From Halichoerus grypus (Eukaryota; Chordata; Mammalia; Carnivora; Phocidae): a stretch of DNA of 64,000 nt. The DNA is taken from the NCBI RefSeq assembly GCF_964656455.1, contig NC_135715.1:39318603-39382602 (forward strand). The letters are read 5' to 3'. The notes below the pieces were generated by a model. That model had not been told where the DNA came from. It saw only the letters and a program-made list of their open reading frames with translations, and made no database searches. How positions within the stretch are numbered: position 1 is the first letter of the stretch; every line of letters begins with the position of its first letter. Of this stretch, positions 10,187 to 21,445 are shown one piece after another. The position numbers were made by a program, and so were the translations under genes.

Positions 10187-10381
10187 GGGCGCCTGGGTGG
10201 CTCAGTTGGTTAAGCGACTGCCTTCAGCTCAGGTCATGATCCTGGAGTCCCGGGATCGAGTCCCACATCAGGCTCCCTGCTTGGCGGGGAGTCTGCTTCT
10301 CCCTCTGACCCTCCCCTCCTCATGCTCTCTCTCTCTCATTCTCTCTCTCTCAAATAAATAAATAAAATCTTTAAAAAAAAA
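10187..10381 (+). mobile_element. Can-SINE (plus), subfamily A
   Basis: Full-length SINE starting GGGCGCCTGGGTGG and ending AAATAAATAAATAAAATC plus an A tail. The TSD, 14 bp AAAAACAAAAAACC, is at 10172-10185 and 10382-10395. GATCCTGGAGTCCCGGGATC places it in the same subfamily as the inverted copy at 9501-9719. The overlapping 80-codon plus frame (10119-10361) is SINE-derived. Confidence 0.95.
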
Positions 10382-10395
10382 AAAAACAAAAAACC

Positions 10396-12059
10396 CATCC
10401 CAGTCTCTTACATTTTCATTGCCTTGAGAATACAAAATTTATCTCTAGCTTTGGTGGATACTTGTGAAACATTGGTGATATTCAGACTTGTTAATGTAGC
10501 TTGTCTGCCCACACCCGTACAGGAAACACTCCTTCCGCCAGAGCTCGTACAAATAACACACTTCACTTGCTGGTGAAGTCACATCCAAAGAGTGGTTTTA
10601 ATGTTCTAGAGATGTAAATGGAGTGTATGGTAGAATGGCAATAAAAAAGCAATTTCATTTAGGAAAACTCATTTCTTAGTGTATATCCTGTGAAGGGATA
10701 TTGTTTGATTAAAATAAAAGACATTAAAATTCAATAAAGACAGAATGATCAGGCTGAAGAAAGTGGAGTCATTTTAAAGTTAATTATGCTTGCAGTTGAT
10801 CTTGTGGCTGTGTGGCTGATATATGTGATGTGAAATCTGTATGTTTCCATGAAATCATATCGCATCTCTATGTTGGACGCATGGAGGAACATGCGGGCAA
10901 GGAGGGAAATAAAAAGAGGCACAGAAAATAAGAAGAAGAATATGAGAGTTTCTTTACAAAAAACAAGGTTTGAAAATAATGTTCTTTTAGATACATTTGT
11001 CACATATTTGCATTAGTGAAAGAAGAAATGCAGCAGAGCTTGTTACCCAGGATGTAGAAGACCTTGTCTGAGCCCCTCCCTACTCCTTCCATTTGTTACC
11101 TATGTGACTTTAGACTTAACTTCACACCTTCCTAAATTTATTTTTTTTTCACTAGCTCCATTGATAAATTGGAGCTAATGCTATCAGTTCTATATTACAT
11201 ATTGCAAAGAATACAAAAGCATTATATACATTGTGAAATCAACATATATAAAAATATCCTTATTACTATAGTATTTATAAATGTAATATTCATTACAGAA
11301 ACTGATTTAACTCTCGAATCTCCACCAAAATCTAACGATCATTTCTAGACATCAAACACAAGTTGATAATAAATTAAGCAATGGCCTAATTTCTTTCAGC
11401 AATGGTTTAGGTGGTTTCTCCTGTAAATCAAAGTGGCAAGTGACATCAACATTGGCATACAGGCCTCCTGGATCAAACAATAGATAAATGCATGAGGGAA
11501 ATTCTGAGACTTTTTTTATGATCAAACTGCAAATTTTGCCAATGCAATCGTCACTGCATTGGCTTAAGTTGTCCTACTTACAGCGCATGGAAGTATACAC
11601 ATATACCAACTGTTTGATGGAATAACTCACATTATGTGGAGAGAAATTCGTTCAATATAAAGAACTACTCCTCAGTTATGTCATATCCTTACTGATTTTT
11701 GGGTTTTTTCTCAATATGATGAGGCATATTACCTTGTGTGATGTTTGTTTAGCTCAAGGTAAACTTCAATTTACTCAACAAATTTATACTTGAGAAATTA
11801 AGGATAAAGTATAAACTTACTTACAGACCAAAATGGGTTGTAGAATTGAATTCAAAAATAAATTCTTCTAACCCTTTATTAGTTAGCTGTGGTATCTATT
11901 TTGGGGCAAAAAACCCACTTAAACCTCATGAAAACCATGAACAACTTCAGAGAATGTAGTGAGAAACTAAAAAGGGATGTATATACAAAATTTTGCATAA
12001 CTTATAAAATGCCCTGAGGCCTACCTCTATGAATAAATTGTGTGAATCAATAGCATGAA
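10396..12059. other. Unique DNA, no gene recognised
   Basis: AT-rich sequence with one 84-codon minus frame (10749-11003) that has no recognisable motif and a hydrophobic central stretch. I see no SINE or LINE. Confidence 0.55.
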
Positions 12060-12075
12060 CAACAGGCTCTATTTT

Positions 12076-12270
12076 TTCAAAGATTTATTTATTTTAGAGA
12101 AAGAGAGCACGTGAATGGGGGGAGAGGCAGAGGGAGAGAATCTTCAAGTAGACTCCCCACTGAGCCAGGTGCAGGGCTCAGCACCAGGCCTGACCTCACA
12201 ACCCATGAGATCATGACCTGTGCCAATACCAAGAGTTGGGTGTTTAACCGACTGGGCCACTTGGGTGCCC
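12076..12270 (-). mobile_element. Can-SINE (minus), old and diverged
   Basis: Minus-strand SINE with a decayed head (GGCCACTTGGGTGCCCC) and a T6 tail. The TSD is still readable as 16 bp with two differences, at 12060-12075 and 12271-12286 (shared core GCTCTATTTT). Many substitutions relative to neighbours mark it as older. The 63-codon plus frame crossing it is not a gene. Confidence 0.88.
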
Positions 12271-12286
12271 CAGCAAGCTCTATTTT

Positions 12287-12751
12287 GAAGGATAAACCCT
12301 AACTAGGATCTCTCAAAAACACAGAAGCAATAGTAATGGCTGTGGTAGCCACCACTTATTGACTGTCCACTGCATGAGAAGCAGCATGTCTTACATGTAT
12401 TTATTATTTAATGAACTAAGCAAAGATACTATTATATTATTAACCACATTTCAATATAGATGATATCTATATTAGTCAATTCAAATGCAATTCAGTTTCA
12501 TCCAAGTTCGTGCAGATAAGACATGAGTATTTTATATAAAACTCAGGTGAACTTTGGGAAATTAACTAAAGCAAGTCCTGTTTTGAAGATACAAGGTTGG
12601 GCCAGGAATGAACAACAGAGATATTCCTAAGTAAGATGGCAACTACATACTCAAAATCTAAGAAGGAATGGGTGTTTCATCCTATGATGAATCACAATAT
12701 TTGTTCAGAATTTTCTGTATAAGTGGTTCTCCTTGATCTTGGATTTCAACC
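12287..12751. other. Unique DNA, nothing recognised
   Basis: About 465 bp of AT-rich sequence between two SINEs, without a meaningful open frame. Confidence 0.55.
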
Positions 12752-12767
12752 AGACCCACTTACTTTT

Positions 12768-12976
12768 TTTTTTTTTTTTTTTAAAGATTTTATTTATTTA
12801 TTTGAGACAGAGAGAATGAGAGAGAGAGAGCACATGAGAGGGGGGGGAGGGTCAGAGGGAGAAGCAGGCTCCCTGCCGAGCAGGGAGCCCGATGCGGGAC
12901 TCGATCCAGGGACTCCAGGATCATGACCTGAGCCGAAGGCAGTCGCTTAACCAACTGAGCCACCCAGGCGCCCGTG
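12768..12976 (-). mobile_element. Can-SINE (minus), subfamily A
   Basis: Full-length minus-strand SINE with an uninterrupted T tail of about 18 and a perfect 16-bp TSD, AGACCCACTTACTTTT, at 12752-12767 and 12977-12992. Three extra bases (GTG, 12974-12976) lie between the SINE head and the right TSD, probably untemplated or carried from the 5' junction. Nearly identical in layout to the copy at 9501-9719. Confidence 0.95.
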
Positions 12977-13104
12977 AGACCCACTTACTTTTGTTTAGGT
13001 CTGATCCATGATGGGTTATATTGGACCAAATGTTTCAGTGTCGAGGAGAGCTATCTTTTCTCAGCCTCCTTGACTATTCCTAGCTACTTTTGCTTACTGA
13101 GTTG

Positions 13105-13500
13105 GTTTCAGTGCTAGTATTAGGGTATGCTTGCTCTTTTAATAACCCCAAATCTTAATGACTAAACACAATACCATTTATTTATTTTTATATCACTATC
13201 CAGAATAGGTCTGAGATGAGATTTTTGTTGTTACATGATTGGCTAGGTCTTAGACTCCACTCTCCATCCTCTGACTCTTTTAGACAAGTAGAGAGATATA
13301 GAAGAGGATTGTGTGGGGTTTTATGAGTTGGGCCTGCAGGTGATGAATAACACTCATGCACATATTGTATTGGTCATATCAGTCACATATCTGCTATCCA
13401 CCAACAGGAAAGGATGGGAAATATTTTCTTGATGAATGCCCAGGAGAAAAAGAGGAATAGTTTTGTAAATAATTAACCAGCCTGCCATTTTGCCCTAGAA
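13105..13500. repeat. Possible ancient interspersed repeat, family unassigned
   Basis: Phrases such as AACCCCAAATCTTAATGACT, TCAGTCACATATCTGCTATC and GATGGGAAATATTTTCTTG, ending with GCCCAGGAGAAAAAGAGG, recall a widespread old mammalian repeat I cannot name with certainty. It has no ends or TSD I can read. It may simply be unique DNA. Confidence 0.3.
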
Positions 13501-13639
13501 ATAAGCTATCAACAATTATTTAGCATGCCTTCCATTAGTAGTGCCTAAATGTATATAGGATGCATGGTGGGGATGCCCTATTTATTCAGATAAAATAACT
13601 TGCTTCTGATGTCAAAGAGTGGCCAGGCTGCTTTTTTTA

Positions 13640-14125
13640 AATAAACTTTTTTGTTAAAGTATAATATAGTTAAATAAAGTATATATATCGTTTGATATAT
13701 ATTGAAATTGAAACAACTATATAAGTAGTGCCCCAATCAAGAAACAGAACATAACCTAAATCCAGAATTCCTTTTAGGGGTCCCTTCCAATTCCCTTTTA
13801 GTACGTGTCTTGTGGTGAACATATGTATGGAATTATTTTAGGTATAGACATAGGAATGGAATTATGGGGCAGAAGACATGTATTTTTTTCAGCGTTAGCA
13901 CATACTGCCAAGTCAAGCAGTATTCCAAAGTTGTTATGCCAATTTACATTCCCACCCACAGTGCATGAGACTTCTGGATGTGCTGCATTCTCTCCTAGTT
14001 GGTATTTTATGTCTCTTTCATTTTAGCCATTCTGTTGGCATATAGACTATTTCATTGCCATTTTATTCATATGTCCTCAGTGGCTAATGTTATTAAGCAT
14101 CTTTTCAGTCTCAGATTTTCTGATT
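13640..14125 (-). mobile_element. Ancient L1M 3' fragment (minus)
   Basis: The plus strand is the reverse complement of an old L1 ORF2 end. Markers are CCAATTTACATTCCCACCCA (about 13939), TTTTAGCCATTCTGTTGGCA (about 14022) and TTATTAAGCATCTTTTCAGT (about 14090). It is 5'-truncated and highly diverged. Frames at 13805-14026 and 13999-14190 on the plus strand lie in it and are not genes. Confidence 0.75.
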
Positions 14126-14592
14126 TATGTGATGAGAATCCCACTCTTATGTGTTATTTTTTTTCTGTTTCATTTCAAATTATGACTTGAAAATTTAGAA
14201 GTTGCCTTTGTTTTTTTCCCCTTGTTTTCAACAAGATAAGCATGTGGGAATTATCCGTAGGGTGAGATCTGCATCCTAGATTGTAGTTTTCTCATCATGG
14301 AGTAAAGTGAGAACAGGGATGTGGTACATTTGAGCATAATTCCTTTACTGTACACCAAAAAGAGTCACCTATTGTCTCTTCTCACCTGAACTTGGCAGGA
14401 AAATGCTTTATTATAACTGTTTTGTCATTCATAAAATTTTTAGTTTCTGAAAACAATGTTATTTTTGAAGAAATCAGTAAGAAAAATCTAGCACACTCTT
14501 GAATGGAAATTGCTCATAAGCTTTCTCTCATAATTTTTCTTTGACTTCAAAAAATACTGCAATCATATGTTATATATGAATTTAAGCAATTT
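14126..14592. other. Unique DNA, nothing recognised
   Basis: About 470 bp of AT-rich sequence between the L1M fragment and the next SINE. No supported feature. Confidence 0.5.
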
Positions 14593-14608
14593 AAAGGTAT
14601 GGAGCTTA

Positions 14609-14810
14609 GGGGCGCCTGGGTGGCTCAGTTGGTTAAGCGACTGCCTTTGGCTCAGGTCATGATCCTGGAGTCCCGGGATCAAGTTCTGCATCGGGCTCCC
14701 TGCTTGGCGAGGAGCCTGCTTCTCCCTCTAACCCTCCCTCCTCTCATGTACTCTCTCTCTCTCTCATTCTCACTCTCTCAAATAAATAAATCTTTAAAAA
14801 AAAAAAAAAA
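14609..14810 (+). mobile_element. Can-SINE (plus), subfamily A, young-looking
   Basis: Full-length SINE starting GGGGCGCCTGGGTGG with an uninterrupted A tail of about 18. A perfect TSD of at least 16 bp, AAAGGTATGGAGCTTA, lies at 14593-14608 and 14811-14826. The intact TSD and clean tail suggest recent insertion. The 113-codon plus frame (14599-14940) is two SINEs read through and not a gene. Confidence 0.96.
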
Positions 14811-14865
14811 AAAGGTATGGAGCTTAGGCCTGTATTATCTTTATGTCAAGAATTGTAACAATTTA

Positions 14866-15043
14866 GGGGTTCCTGGGTGGCTCAGTCACTTAAGCGTCAG
14901 ACTCTTGGTTTCAGCGCAGGTCATGATGTCAGGGTCCTAAGATAGAGCCCTGCATTGGGCTCTGCACTCAGCAGGGAGTCTGCTTCCTCTCTCCTTCTCT
15001 CTCTGCCTCCACCCCCCCTTAAATAAATAAATCTTAAAAAAAA
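14866..15043 (+). mobile_element. Can-SINE (plus), older, head-to-tail with previous
   Basis: A shorter, diverged SINE (GGGGTTCCTGGGTGG head; CAGACTCTTGGTTTCAG variant) only about 55 bp after the previous copy and in the same orientation. The TSD is 18 bp with three differences: AAGAATTGTAACAATTTA at 14848-14865 and AAGAATTATGATAATTTA at 15044-15061. Its age and variant differ from the adjacent copy, so these are separate insertions rather than a duplication. Confidence 0.92.
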
Positions 15044-15061
15044 AAGAATTATGATAATTTA

Positions 15062-16369
15062 ATTGAAATTAAAGCACTGTTTAGGTTTATATATTCAACT
15101 TAATATGAAGAATGACCTCAGGGGTAAAGTTACTATACCATGGTGTGTTTAAAAAGAAAGTTCGGGATGTAGAAGTAGAATTGAACAATCCAGAAGCGAT
15201 GCTGGGAGATCTAAAATTATTTTTGGAACCAAAGATGGATGCAGTTTCCAATACTACAGAGATTGTGGTGACTCTCCCCATACTTAATTTAAATTAAAAT
15301 AATACTAAACCATAAAACAAATACAAGAAAATTTAGCAAAATGAGGCTTATTATTGTGGTTACAAGGCAATGATTTTTTTGTGTACCAAATGATTTTGAA
15401 AAATAATGCCCTTGGTTTTCTGACAATCCCAATATTGCCAAATATGTGAACCATTAGAATGAAGAGTGAATCCCTGAAATCTAGGGTCCTACGATAATAC
15501 TAAAAATTTAGAGCACTAGAGAAAACCACTTTCTCTCTGGGACCTGAGTTCCATTAGAATCTTCCAGCCTGCATGTGCCTTCAACGGTGGGCTCCTAATA
15601 CAGGATTTCTTTTCTTAGCCATTCAGCTTTTTGTGAGTATCTGTGGATGATTAAAACAGAAACATCTTGTAGTTCATCCATTATTCTCAGGCAGTATATA
15701 ACATCTCTAGTCTCTGCTTTGTCTTAATGAATTCAATTTTAATGAATATTATGTGAAAGTACTTTGCTATATATAATATTAAAGACAGCGTGTGAGTGAA
15801 CGTGAAATGGGTTAATCTTAGTAAAGTTATTAATACATCTTAAAGTATTATCACTGCTTTAAAATATTAGTGACTTCCATACCCCAAATTAGCTCATGTG
15901 ATAAGAAAGCAATTAGCATACTAACAATACAAATATTATGATAAGAGTTTTATATTGAATTACCAGCTTTGATAAAACCCTGGCAGTTTCCATTTAATAA
16001 TTGATTTATATGCTCTAGATAATGTACTAATACCCACTATGAACATGATATGTAGGGAATCATATATCCTGTTTTTCTTTTTCCAAATGTATTTCCACTT
16101 AAAAGGAACTGAATATAGACACTTACTTGTCAAAGGCACAATAATTTACCATTTTACTTAATTATTCAATCACAAATAATGATTAATTTTACCAGCTATT
16201 TTTCTAGGTTTATTTGCTGTCATTCCCCACCACCAACATATCCTGGCAGGGGGGAACTTATTGAGAAAAAATGAGCAGTTTTTCCAGCCCATATAATGAA
16301 TCCCCTTGCACTTTTGTCATCTTCCTACAATGACCTCCTTGACTTGTCATTTCCACACTCCCGGTTTCT
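15062..16369. other. Unique DNA, no gene recognised
   Basis: AT-rich. Two overlapping frames of about 60 codons on opposite strands (15087-15297) have no recognisable motif. No RNA gene or mobile element seen. Confidence 0.55.
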
Positions 16370-16648
16370 CCTTTCCGTCCTAAGTCAAACCTCACTTTCA
16401 GAGCGGCCTATACTGATTTCTGGGCAGTCAGACATTTCCTTTTTGGGGCTCTCCTAGCACAGTTTTTTTCATACTCCGTTACAGCATGTTTTACATTATT
16501 ATTGAATTATTTTTATACATCATTCTCCTTTTAATAGACTCAGAATATGATTCATAGACTCCTAGTATTATGGCTGGCATATCATAGAAGCATTCACAAA
16601 TGTTTTTATGAATGGATGGATGAATAAATGGATGAATGAATGAATGTG
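16370..16648 (+). mobile_element. L2 (LINE2) 3' end (plus)
   Basis: The sequence follows the sense L2 3' end: AACCTCACTTTCAGAGCGGC (cf. CACCTCCTCAGAGAGGCC), then a TTATTATTGAATTATTT stretch, then TGGCTGGCATATCATAGAAG (cf. CCTGGCACATAGTAGGCG). It ends in the (GAATG/GGATGAAT)n tail that terminates L2. Old and diverged. The SINE at 16664 lies directly after the tail. Confidence 0.72.
16609..16648. repeat. (GGAT)n/(GAAT)n short tandem repeat
   Basis: Imperfect GGAT and GAAT tetranucleotides (ATGGATGGATGAAT...). It is the simple tail of the L2 copy. Confidence 0.8.
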
Positions 16649-16663
16649 TATAGTTTAGCTTTA

Positions 16664-16870
16664 TTTATTTATTTATTTATTTAAAGATTTTGTTTATTTA
16701 TTTGACAGAGAGAGACACAGTGAGAGAGGGAACACAAGCAGGAGGAGTGGGAGAGGGAGAAGCAGGCCTCCCGCAGAGCAGGGAGCCCGATGCGAGGCTC
16801 GATCCCAGGACCCTGGGATCATGACCTGAGCCGAAGGCAGACGCTTAACGACTGAGCCACCCAGGCGCCC
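16664..16870 (-). mobile_element. Can-SINE (minus), subfamily B
   Basis: Full-length minus SINE with a TTTATTTATTTA-rich tail and GATCCCAGGACCCTGGGATC, the 'CAGGGTCCTGGG' variant. A perfect 15-bp TSD, TATAGTTTAGCTTTA, lies at 16649-16663 and 16871-16885. Confidence 0.96.
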
Positions 16871-17044
16871 TATAGTTTAGCTTTAGAAGATAGCCTACAA
16901 ATGAAGTTAAAATGTTTGAACATTATTTTCAGTTTATATACATGCTATTTTAAAACCTACGTATATTCTAAATTCATGGGATTTTTTTTAAAAAATGATG
17001 ACAATTTTTACTACTGTATTTCAGTTTTCTTGGCCTTATTCATC

Positions 17045-17190
17045 CTTTTATCTAGTTGACAAGCATTGATCACCCATTATGTGCTACACACTGAATTCTA
17101 CTAATGATGCAACAGTGAACAAAACAGAGAAATTTTCCACTTTAATGTACCTTACTTCAGAGTCTGGGAAAACAGAACACCAACAAATGA
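17045..17190 (-). mobile_element. L2 (LINE2) fragment (minus)
   Basis: The plus strand carries CACCCATTATGTGCTACACA and ATGCAACAGTGAACAAAACA, which match the reverse complement of the L2 3' end (CACCTACTATGTGCCAGGCA ... ACAGCAGTGAACAAAACAGA). Old fragment without TSD. Confidence 0.68.
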
Positions 17191-19229
17191 ATATGTGACA
17201 TATAATATCAACCCAAGAAATGCACAGTTCCTTTGATTACGTTTAAAAGACAATTCATTTGTACTTACCTTCTAAATACTGAAATTCGACTGAGACTAAG
17301 AACAAGAATGATCTGATATGTTGTGTTTTCTATGTAAAATTCAAAATGCTTATAGATGTTAAAATGCCCCAGGTATTTGTCAGTTTAAAGAGAATTGGAG
17401 GAATTTATGTGAAGGCCATGTCATAAAAATGAATTGGTATCACATAAGATCAAATGGCTTCATTACAGATTATGATACAATTCTTGAAATTTCCAACCAT
17501 TTTCACAGACTATCTTGATAATTTTGTATTTTATATATTTCTATTTTTCATATATACTTTAAATTGGACACTGGATCCAACTCTATCAACAATACTATAT
17601 TTAACCCTTAGGTCTAAAAAATTAATTATTGCCTCTTGACCATGGATAATATCTATCTGATCATGATGTTGGTTTCAAACAAGATTATCCAAACAGAAAG
17701 TCAGTTAACATCATCGAAATAAAGATCCAGTTGTGAAAGTCTAAGTAACACTCTTTCTTCAATTTTTACCTGGAAAAAAATGCTTATTTGATTAGCTCTG
17801 TAGTTTACTATTACATTTACAAAAAAGAGAGACTATTAATTTCAGAGTATATGAAAACAACAAAATACATTTTACCTAATTTAAATATGCACAAATGTGA
17901 ATGGAACCAATGTTTAAATGGTATTTTTAATACCTGACATATTAATACATAAAGTATGATACTTTGTATCAGGTAATAAATATTATGATAAAACATTACA
18001 ATCTATTATAGCTCAGGTTCTCAACTCCTATAAGCCAATTAAGAGATACACTTTAATATGAATACACACATGTGTTTAAATGGATGTCAAGAAAAGAAGC
18101 CATTTAAGTAGCATATGAATTGTTCCTATTAGTATGCATGCATTATTCTCCAATATCTAGATTTGTTTATGAAATAAATAGCTTGAAAAATAAGGTTTTC
18201 ATTAATTTTCAATTACATGTTAATTAAAATAATTTTTATGAGAGCATTTTTGTATGTTGTTAGGTTTAAAAAAATGACGAAAGTGAGAGAAGATTAATTG
18301 CTTAGTAATCATAAATACAAAAATGTGAAAACTCCAAAGGCACTAAAATTAAACTAATAGTTAACGCTTATTCTTTTAATTAACATTTGGCAAACTTGCT
18401 ACTGCAAGTTAGTGTGATATAATTTAGTTGATGAAAATTATAATTGACATTTAATAAGTGTGTTGATTAAAATATATGTTGTTTTGTCTTCCATTCCAAA
18501 TGACAATTACCTGCTTAAGCATCCTTTCATTTCACAGATTAGTAAGAACAATAGAATTTTAATATTCCTCTGGCCCCAAGACTGTTATTTATATGATTTG
18601 TACTACATAGGATTTTCCCAGGACAGAATTTACTACCTTGTAGTAAATTTGGCATCTTCCTAAGGGCATTGAGCCGTATTTTCCTGGTGTGCACAATCTA
18701 TGCCCTGGGAGTAATTGAAGTGCATTGGGAGCTCTGTGAACTCGTGCAGGCCAGTGGGGTGCTATTTAGTAAATAACTACTTAGACTAGACGGTATTCAC
18801 CATTTCTTCCTTATTCTAAACCTATCATTTTTCTTTTCTAATCGCTGTCTACAACTCTGCCTCCTTGCTTTCTCTCAGGTCTTCAGTCTCGTGGTCCCCT
18901 GTGGCAGGAACACGCAGTGGGCGGGAAAGTGCTAGTAGTGAGGATCCTGCTGGCAGAGAAGGGGACGATCCAGGCTAAGAATTTCTCCTCTATCTTTTCA
19001 TCTCCTCCAGCTTGACCTTCCCCTGTCCAGCATCTTGCCCTCTTCTCTGGTTTTCTGTAAGGACTGATGAAAAGTTAGTTTTCCTACCACATTCATTAAT
19101 TTTGTTTTTTTTTCCTCTGCTCCTGGTCTTCATTTTTCTTCCTGCTGCTCCCTGGTACTTAAAGAGGTCTCCGTCCAACTTACTTTTCATGATAAGACAT
19201 TAAGTCCTATAATTTCACTAAATATTTTT
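17191..19229. other. Unique DNA, no gene recognised
   Basis: About 2 kb, strongly AT-rich between 17.8 and 18.5 kb and more GC-rich near 18.88-19.0 kb. Open frames of 61-67 codons show no motif. No mobile element recognised. Confidence 0.55.
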
Positions 19230-19244
19230 AAATTCTAAAGAGTA

Positions 19245-19423
19245 GGGGCGCCTGGGTGGCTCAGTCGTTAAGCATCTGCCTTCCACTCGGGTCATGATCC
19301 CAGGGTCCTGGGATCGAGCCCCACATCGGGCTCCCTGCTCAGCCAGGAGACTGCTTCTCCCTCTCCCTCTGCCTGCCGCTCCCCCTGCTTGTGCTCTCTC
19401 TCGCGTGCCCGTGCTCTCTCTGA

Positions 19424-19470
<47 letters not shown>

Positions 19471-19480
19471 ATCTTTTAAA
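19245..19480 (+). mobile_element. Can-SINE (plus), subfamily B, long (AAAT)n tail
   Basis: Full-length SINE starting GGGGCGCCTGGGTGGCTCAG with GATCCCAGGGTCCTGGGATC. Its tail has expanded to about a dozen TAAA units (19421-19473) before TCTTTTAAA. The TSD is 13 bp with one difference: AAATTCTAAAGAG (19230-19242) and AAATTCTAAAAAG (19481-19493). Confidence 0.95.
19421..19473. repeat. (TAAA)n microsatellite in SINE tail
   Basis: About 12 perfect TAAA units within the 3' tail of the SINE at 19245. Most copies here have two to four units, so this one has grown by slippage. Likely polymorphic. Confidence 0.92.
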
Positions 19481-19493
19481 AAATTCTAAAAAG

Positions 19494-19961
19494 CTTTCAT
19501 GAAAAGGGAGTATTATTTAAGGATATCAAGAGTGTCACTATACTTATAGTAAAAAACTGTGGAGAATTGATGACTATTGCTTTAGAAGTTCCCATGCCAT
19601 GCTCTACCTGCCTCAGGTCAGTTATCTCCAGCCTCAGATATGATGTTGTCATAAATTCCCAGAGGCAGCTTGAAGCAGCCTTCTCGTCCCATATTCTATT
19701 GGGCCTATTAGCTTGTTATATACGTCGGGCATTTTAGACCTGGCAATGCCATAATATTCCATCTGATTCAAGACCTCTCTGTAGCTAAGGTTTACCTAAA
19801 TAGAAACATTTTGGATAATAAATATTATCTACTTTATTTCCTAATGTTTTCTTATACTATAACAAGTAAGTAAAAAGGACTTGCTTAAATAAATCATTTT
19901 TACTTATATATAAAAGAAATTTTACACAAGAAAAATTTGTACCAACAATATCATTAAAAAC
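19494..19961. other. Unique DNA, nothing recognised
   Basis: About 470 bp between two plus-strand SINEs. No supported feature. Confidence 0.5.
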
Positions 19962-19971
19962 ACAACCAACA

Positions 19972-20174
19972 GGGGCGCCTGGGTGGCTCAGTTGGTTAAG
20001 CGACTGCCTTCGGCTCAGGTCATGATCCTGGAGTCCCGGGATCGAGTCCCGCATCAGGCTCCCTGCTCGGCAGGGAGTCTGCTTCTCCCTCGGACCCTCC
20101 TCCCTCTCATGCTCTCTGTCTCTCATTCTCTCTCTCAAATAAATAAATAAAATCTTTAAAAAAAAAAAAAAAAA
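19972..20174 (+). mobile_element. Can-SINE (plus), subfamily A
   Basis: Full-length SINE with a clean head, GATCCTGGAGTCCCGGGATC core and an A18 tail. The TSD is ACAACCAACA at 19962-19971 and 20175-20184. The 117-codon minus frame (19857-20210) is the longest in the window but consists of this SINE read backwards plus AT-rich flanks, so it is not a gene. Confidence 0.95.
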
Positions 20175-20184
20175 ACAACCAACA

Positions 20185-20767
20185 GAAAAAAATCTTGCCA
20201 TTTGAAGCATATTTCCAGAAACTATTTGGAAACACTAATTGAATAAAATGAGTAGTATTATTAATAATCAAAACTGACAATGTTAGAAATCTGCCCATTG
20301 ACTGAATTGGCTTATTATTCACTTGTCTTGTTTCCGTAGTCTATGAAACCATACCGGAGAGAATGATGAGACACAAACCCTAATAAATCTCAGAAGTCGT
20401 TAAAATGCAATCACCCATGTTTTTGCAAGGCTTTTCTTTTTAAAGCCTCTTTCCATATCACTAGTGCTTTTTAAATAATCAGTGTATTTGTGGGTATCTT
20501 GGTTTCAAAATACAAGACATTGAAATGAAATACTTTTAGTCCTACTTTGATTTTGATAAAGATTTAGTCAGCATTTGTTACTAAGCCCTTGTATGTCCAT
20601 CTTATACAGGAGAAAACTAATCTTTGATTAGCAATATAGTAAGATTCTTAAGAAAATCTGTTAATATTCAATATGATGCACATCCTTTATGGACTTAACA
20701 CTTCTAACAAACTATATTGTTGATAAATCAACATAAATACTGAATAGTTTGAATAGGACCATGCAGC
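20185..20767. other. Unique DNA, nothing recognised
   Basis: About 580 bp of AT-rich sequence between a SINE and a MIR. No open frame of note beyond the SINE-derived one. Confidence 0.5.
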
Positions 20768-20990
20768 ACAGTGGAATAAAAACAGATGCTTTGGGTTTGG
20801 GTTTCACCTCGATCATTTACTAGCTTTGTGACTTGCTCAATCTGCTTAGCCTGTTTGTATATTAGTTTCCTGTTTTATGAAATTTAGATGTTAATACTTA
20901 TCTCATAGCATTGATGTACTAATTAAGTTAATGCAGAGAGAGTATTTTGTATTGTTCCTTACACATAGAAGGTGCTAAATACATTTCAAC
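20768..20990 (+). mobile_element. MIR SINE (plus)
   Basis: Near full-length mammalian-wide interspersed repeat. ACAGTGGAATAAAAACAG corresponds to the tRNA-related head. TTTACTAGCTTTGTGACTTG matches the conserved core (TTACTAGCTGTGTGACCTTG). GTTTCCTGTTTTATGAAA corresponds to GTTTCCTCATCTGTAAAA. The L2-like end follows as ACACATAGAAGGTGCTAAAT. Ancient, no TSD readable. Confidence 0.85.
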
Positions 20991-21430
20991 TTTTCTTGTT
21001 AATTTGAATCAAAAATAAACTCAAATTTTGCTCCTCTGAATAAGAATATGTAGTAGTAGGACTTGATGAACTATTACAGACACAGAGCTAACTGGAAAAT
21101 TATTCTTCCCATTTCCTCAGACCTACACACAAACACACACACACTATCACCAAATTTCTTGAGAAAGAGTCATTGGTAAGATGCAGTTTTATTTAAATAT
21201 GGCGTTCAAGCTGTTATTCAAGTTATGCCTTATAGCTAAACTATAGATTTGCAAATTTATTTGTGAATTTATGAATTCTGCATCCAGTCTCCTTATGATT
21301 TGGGAATTAACAGTTCAAATGTCTCCCCAACTTTGAGAGAAGTTTCTTTTATGCCTACCCCCCCAGAACTTTTGTGCCTATGCTGTACTTTGAGTTGGCC
21401 CCCATTGCAGTACTTACCACCCCACATTTT
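20991..21430. other. Unique DNA, nothing recognised
   Basis: About 440 bp with a short interrupted (CA)n at 21126-21145. Frames at 21293-21608 overlap the SINE that follows. Confidence 0.5.
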
Positions 21431-21445
21431 AAATGCCTGTTTACA

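Noticed and set aside
14599..14940. 113-codon plus frame as a gene
   Set aside because: It runs through two SINEs with separate TSDs. The same translated phrase (G-A-W-V-A-Q-L-V) recurs in SINE frames throughout the window.
15087..15297. Charged 61-codon plus frame as a small gene or pseudogene
   Set aside because: No recognisable family, open on both strands, and short. Nothing beyond composition supports it.
19857..20210. Longest open frame (117 codons, minus) as a gene
   Set aside because: Most of it is the Can-SINE at 19972-20174 read on the reverse strand, with its A tail giving the Phe run. The TSD proves an insertion.
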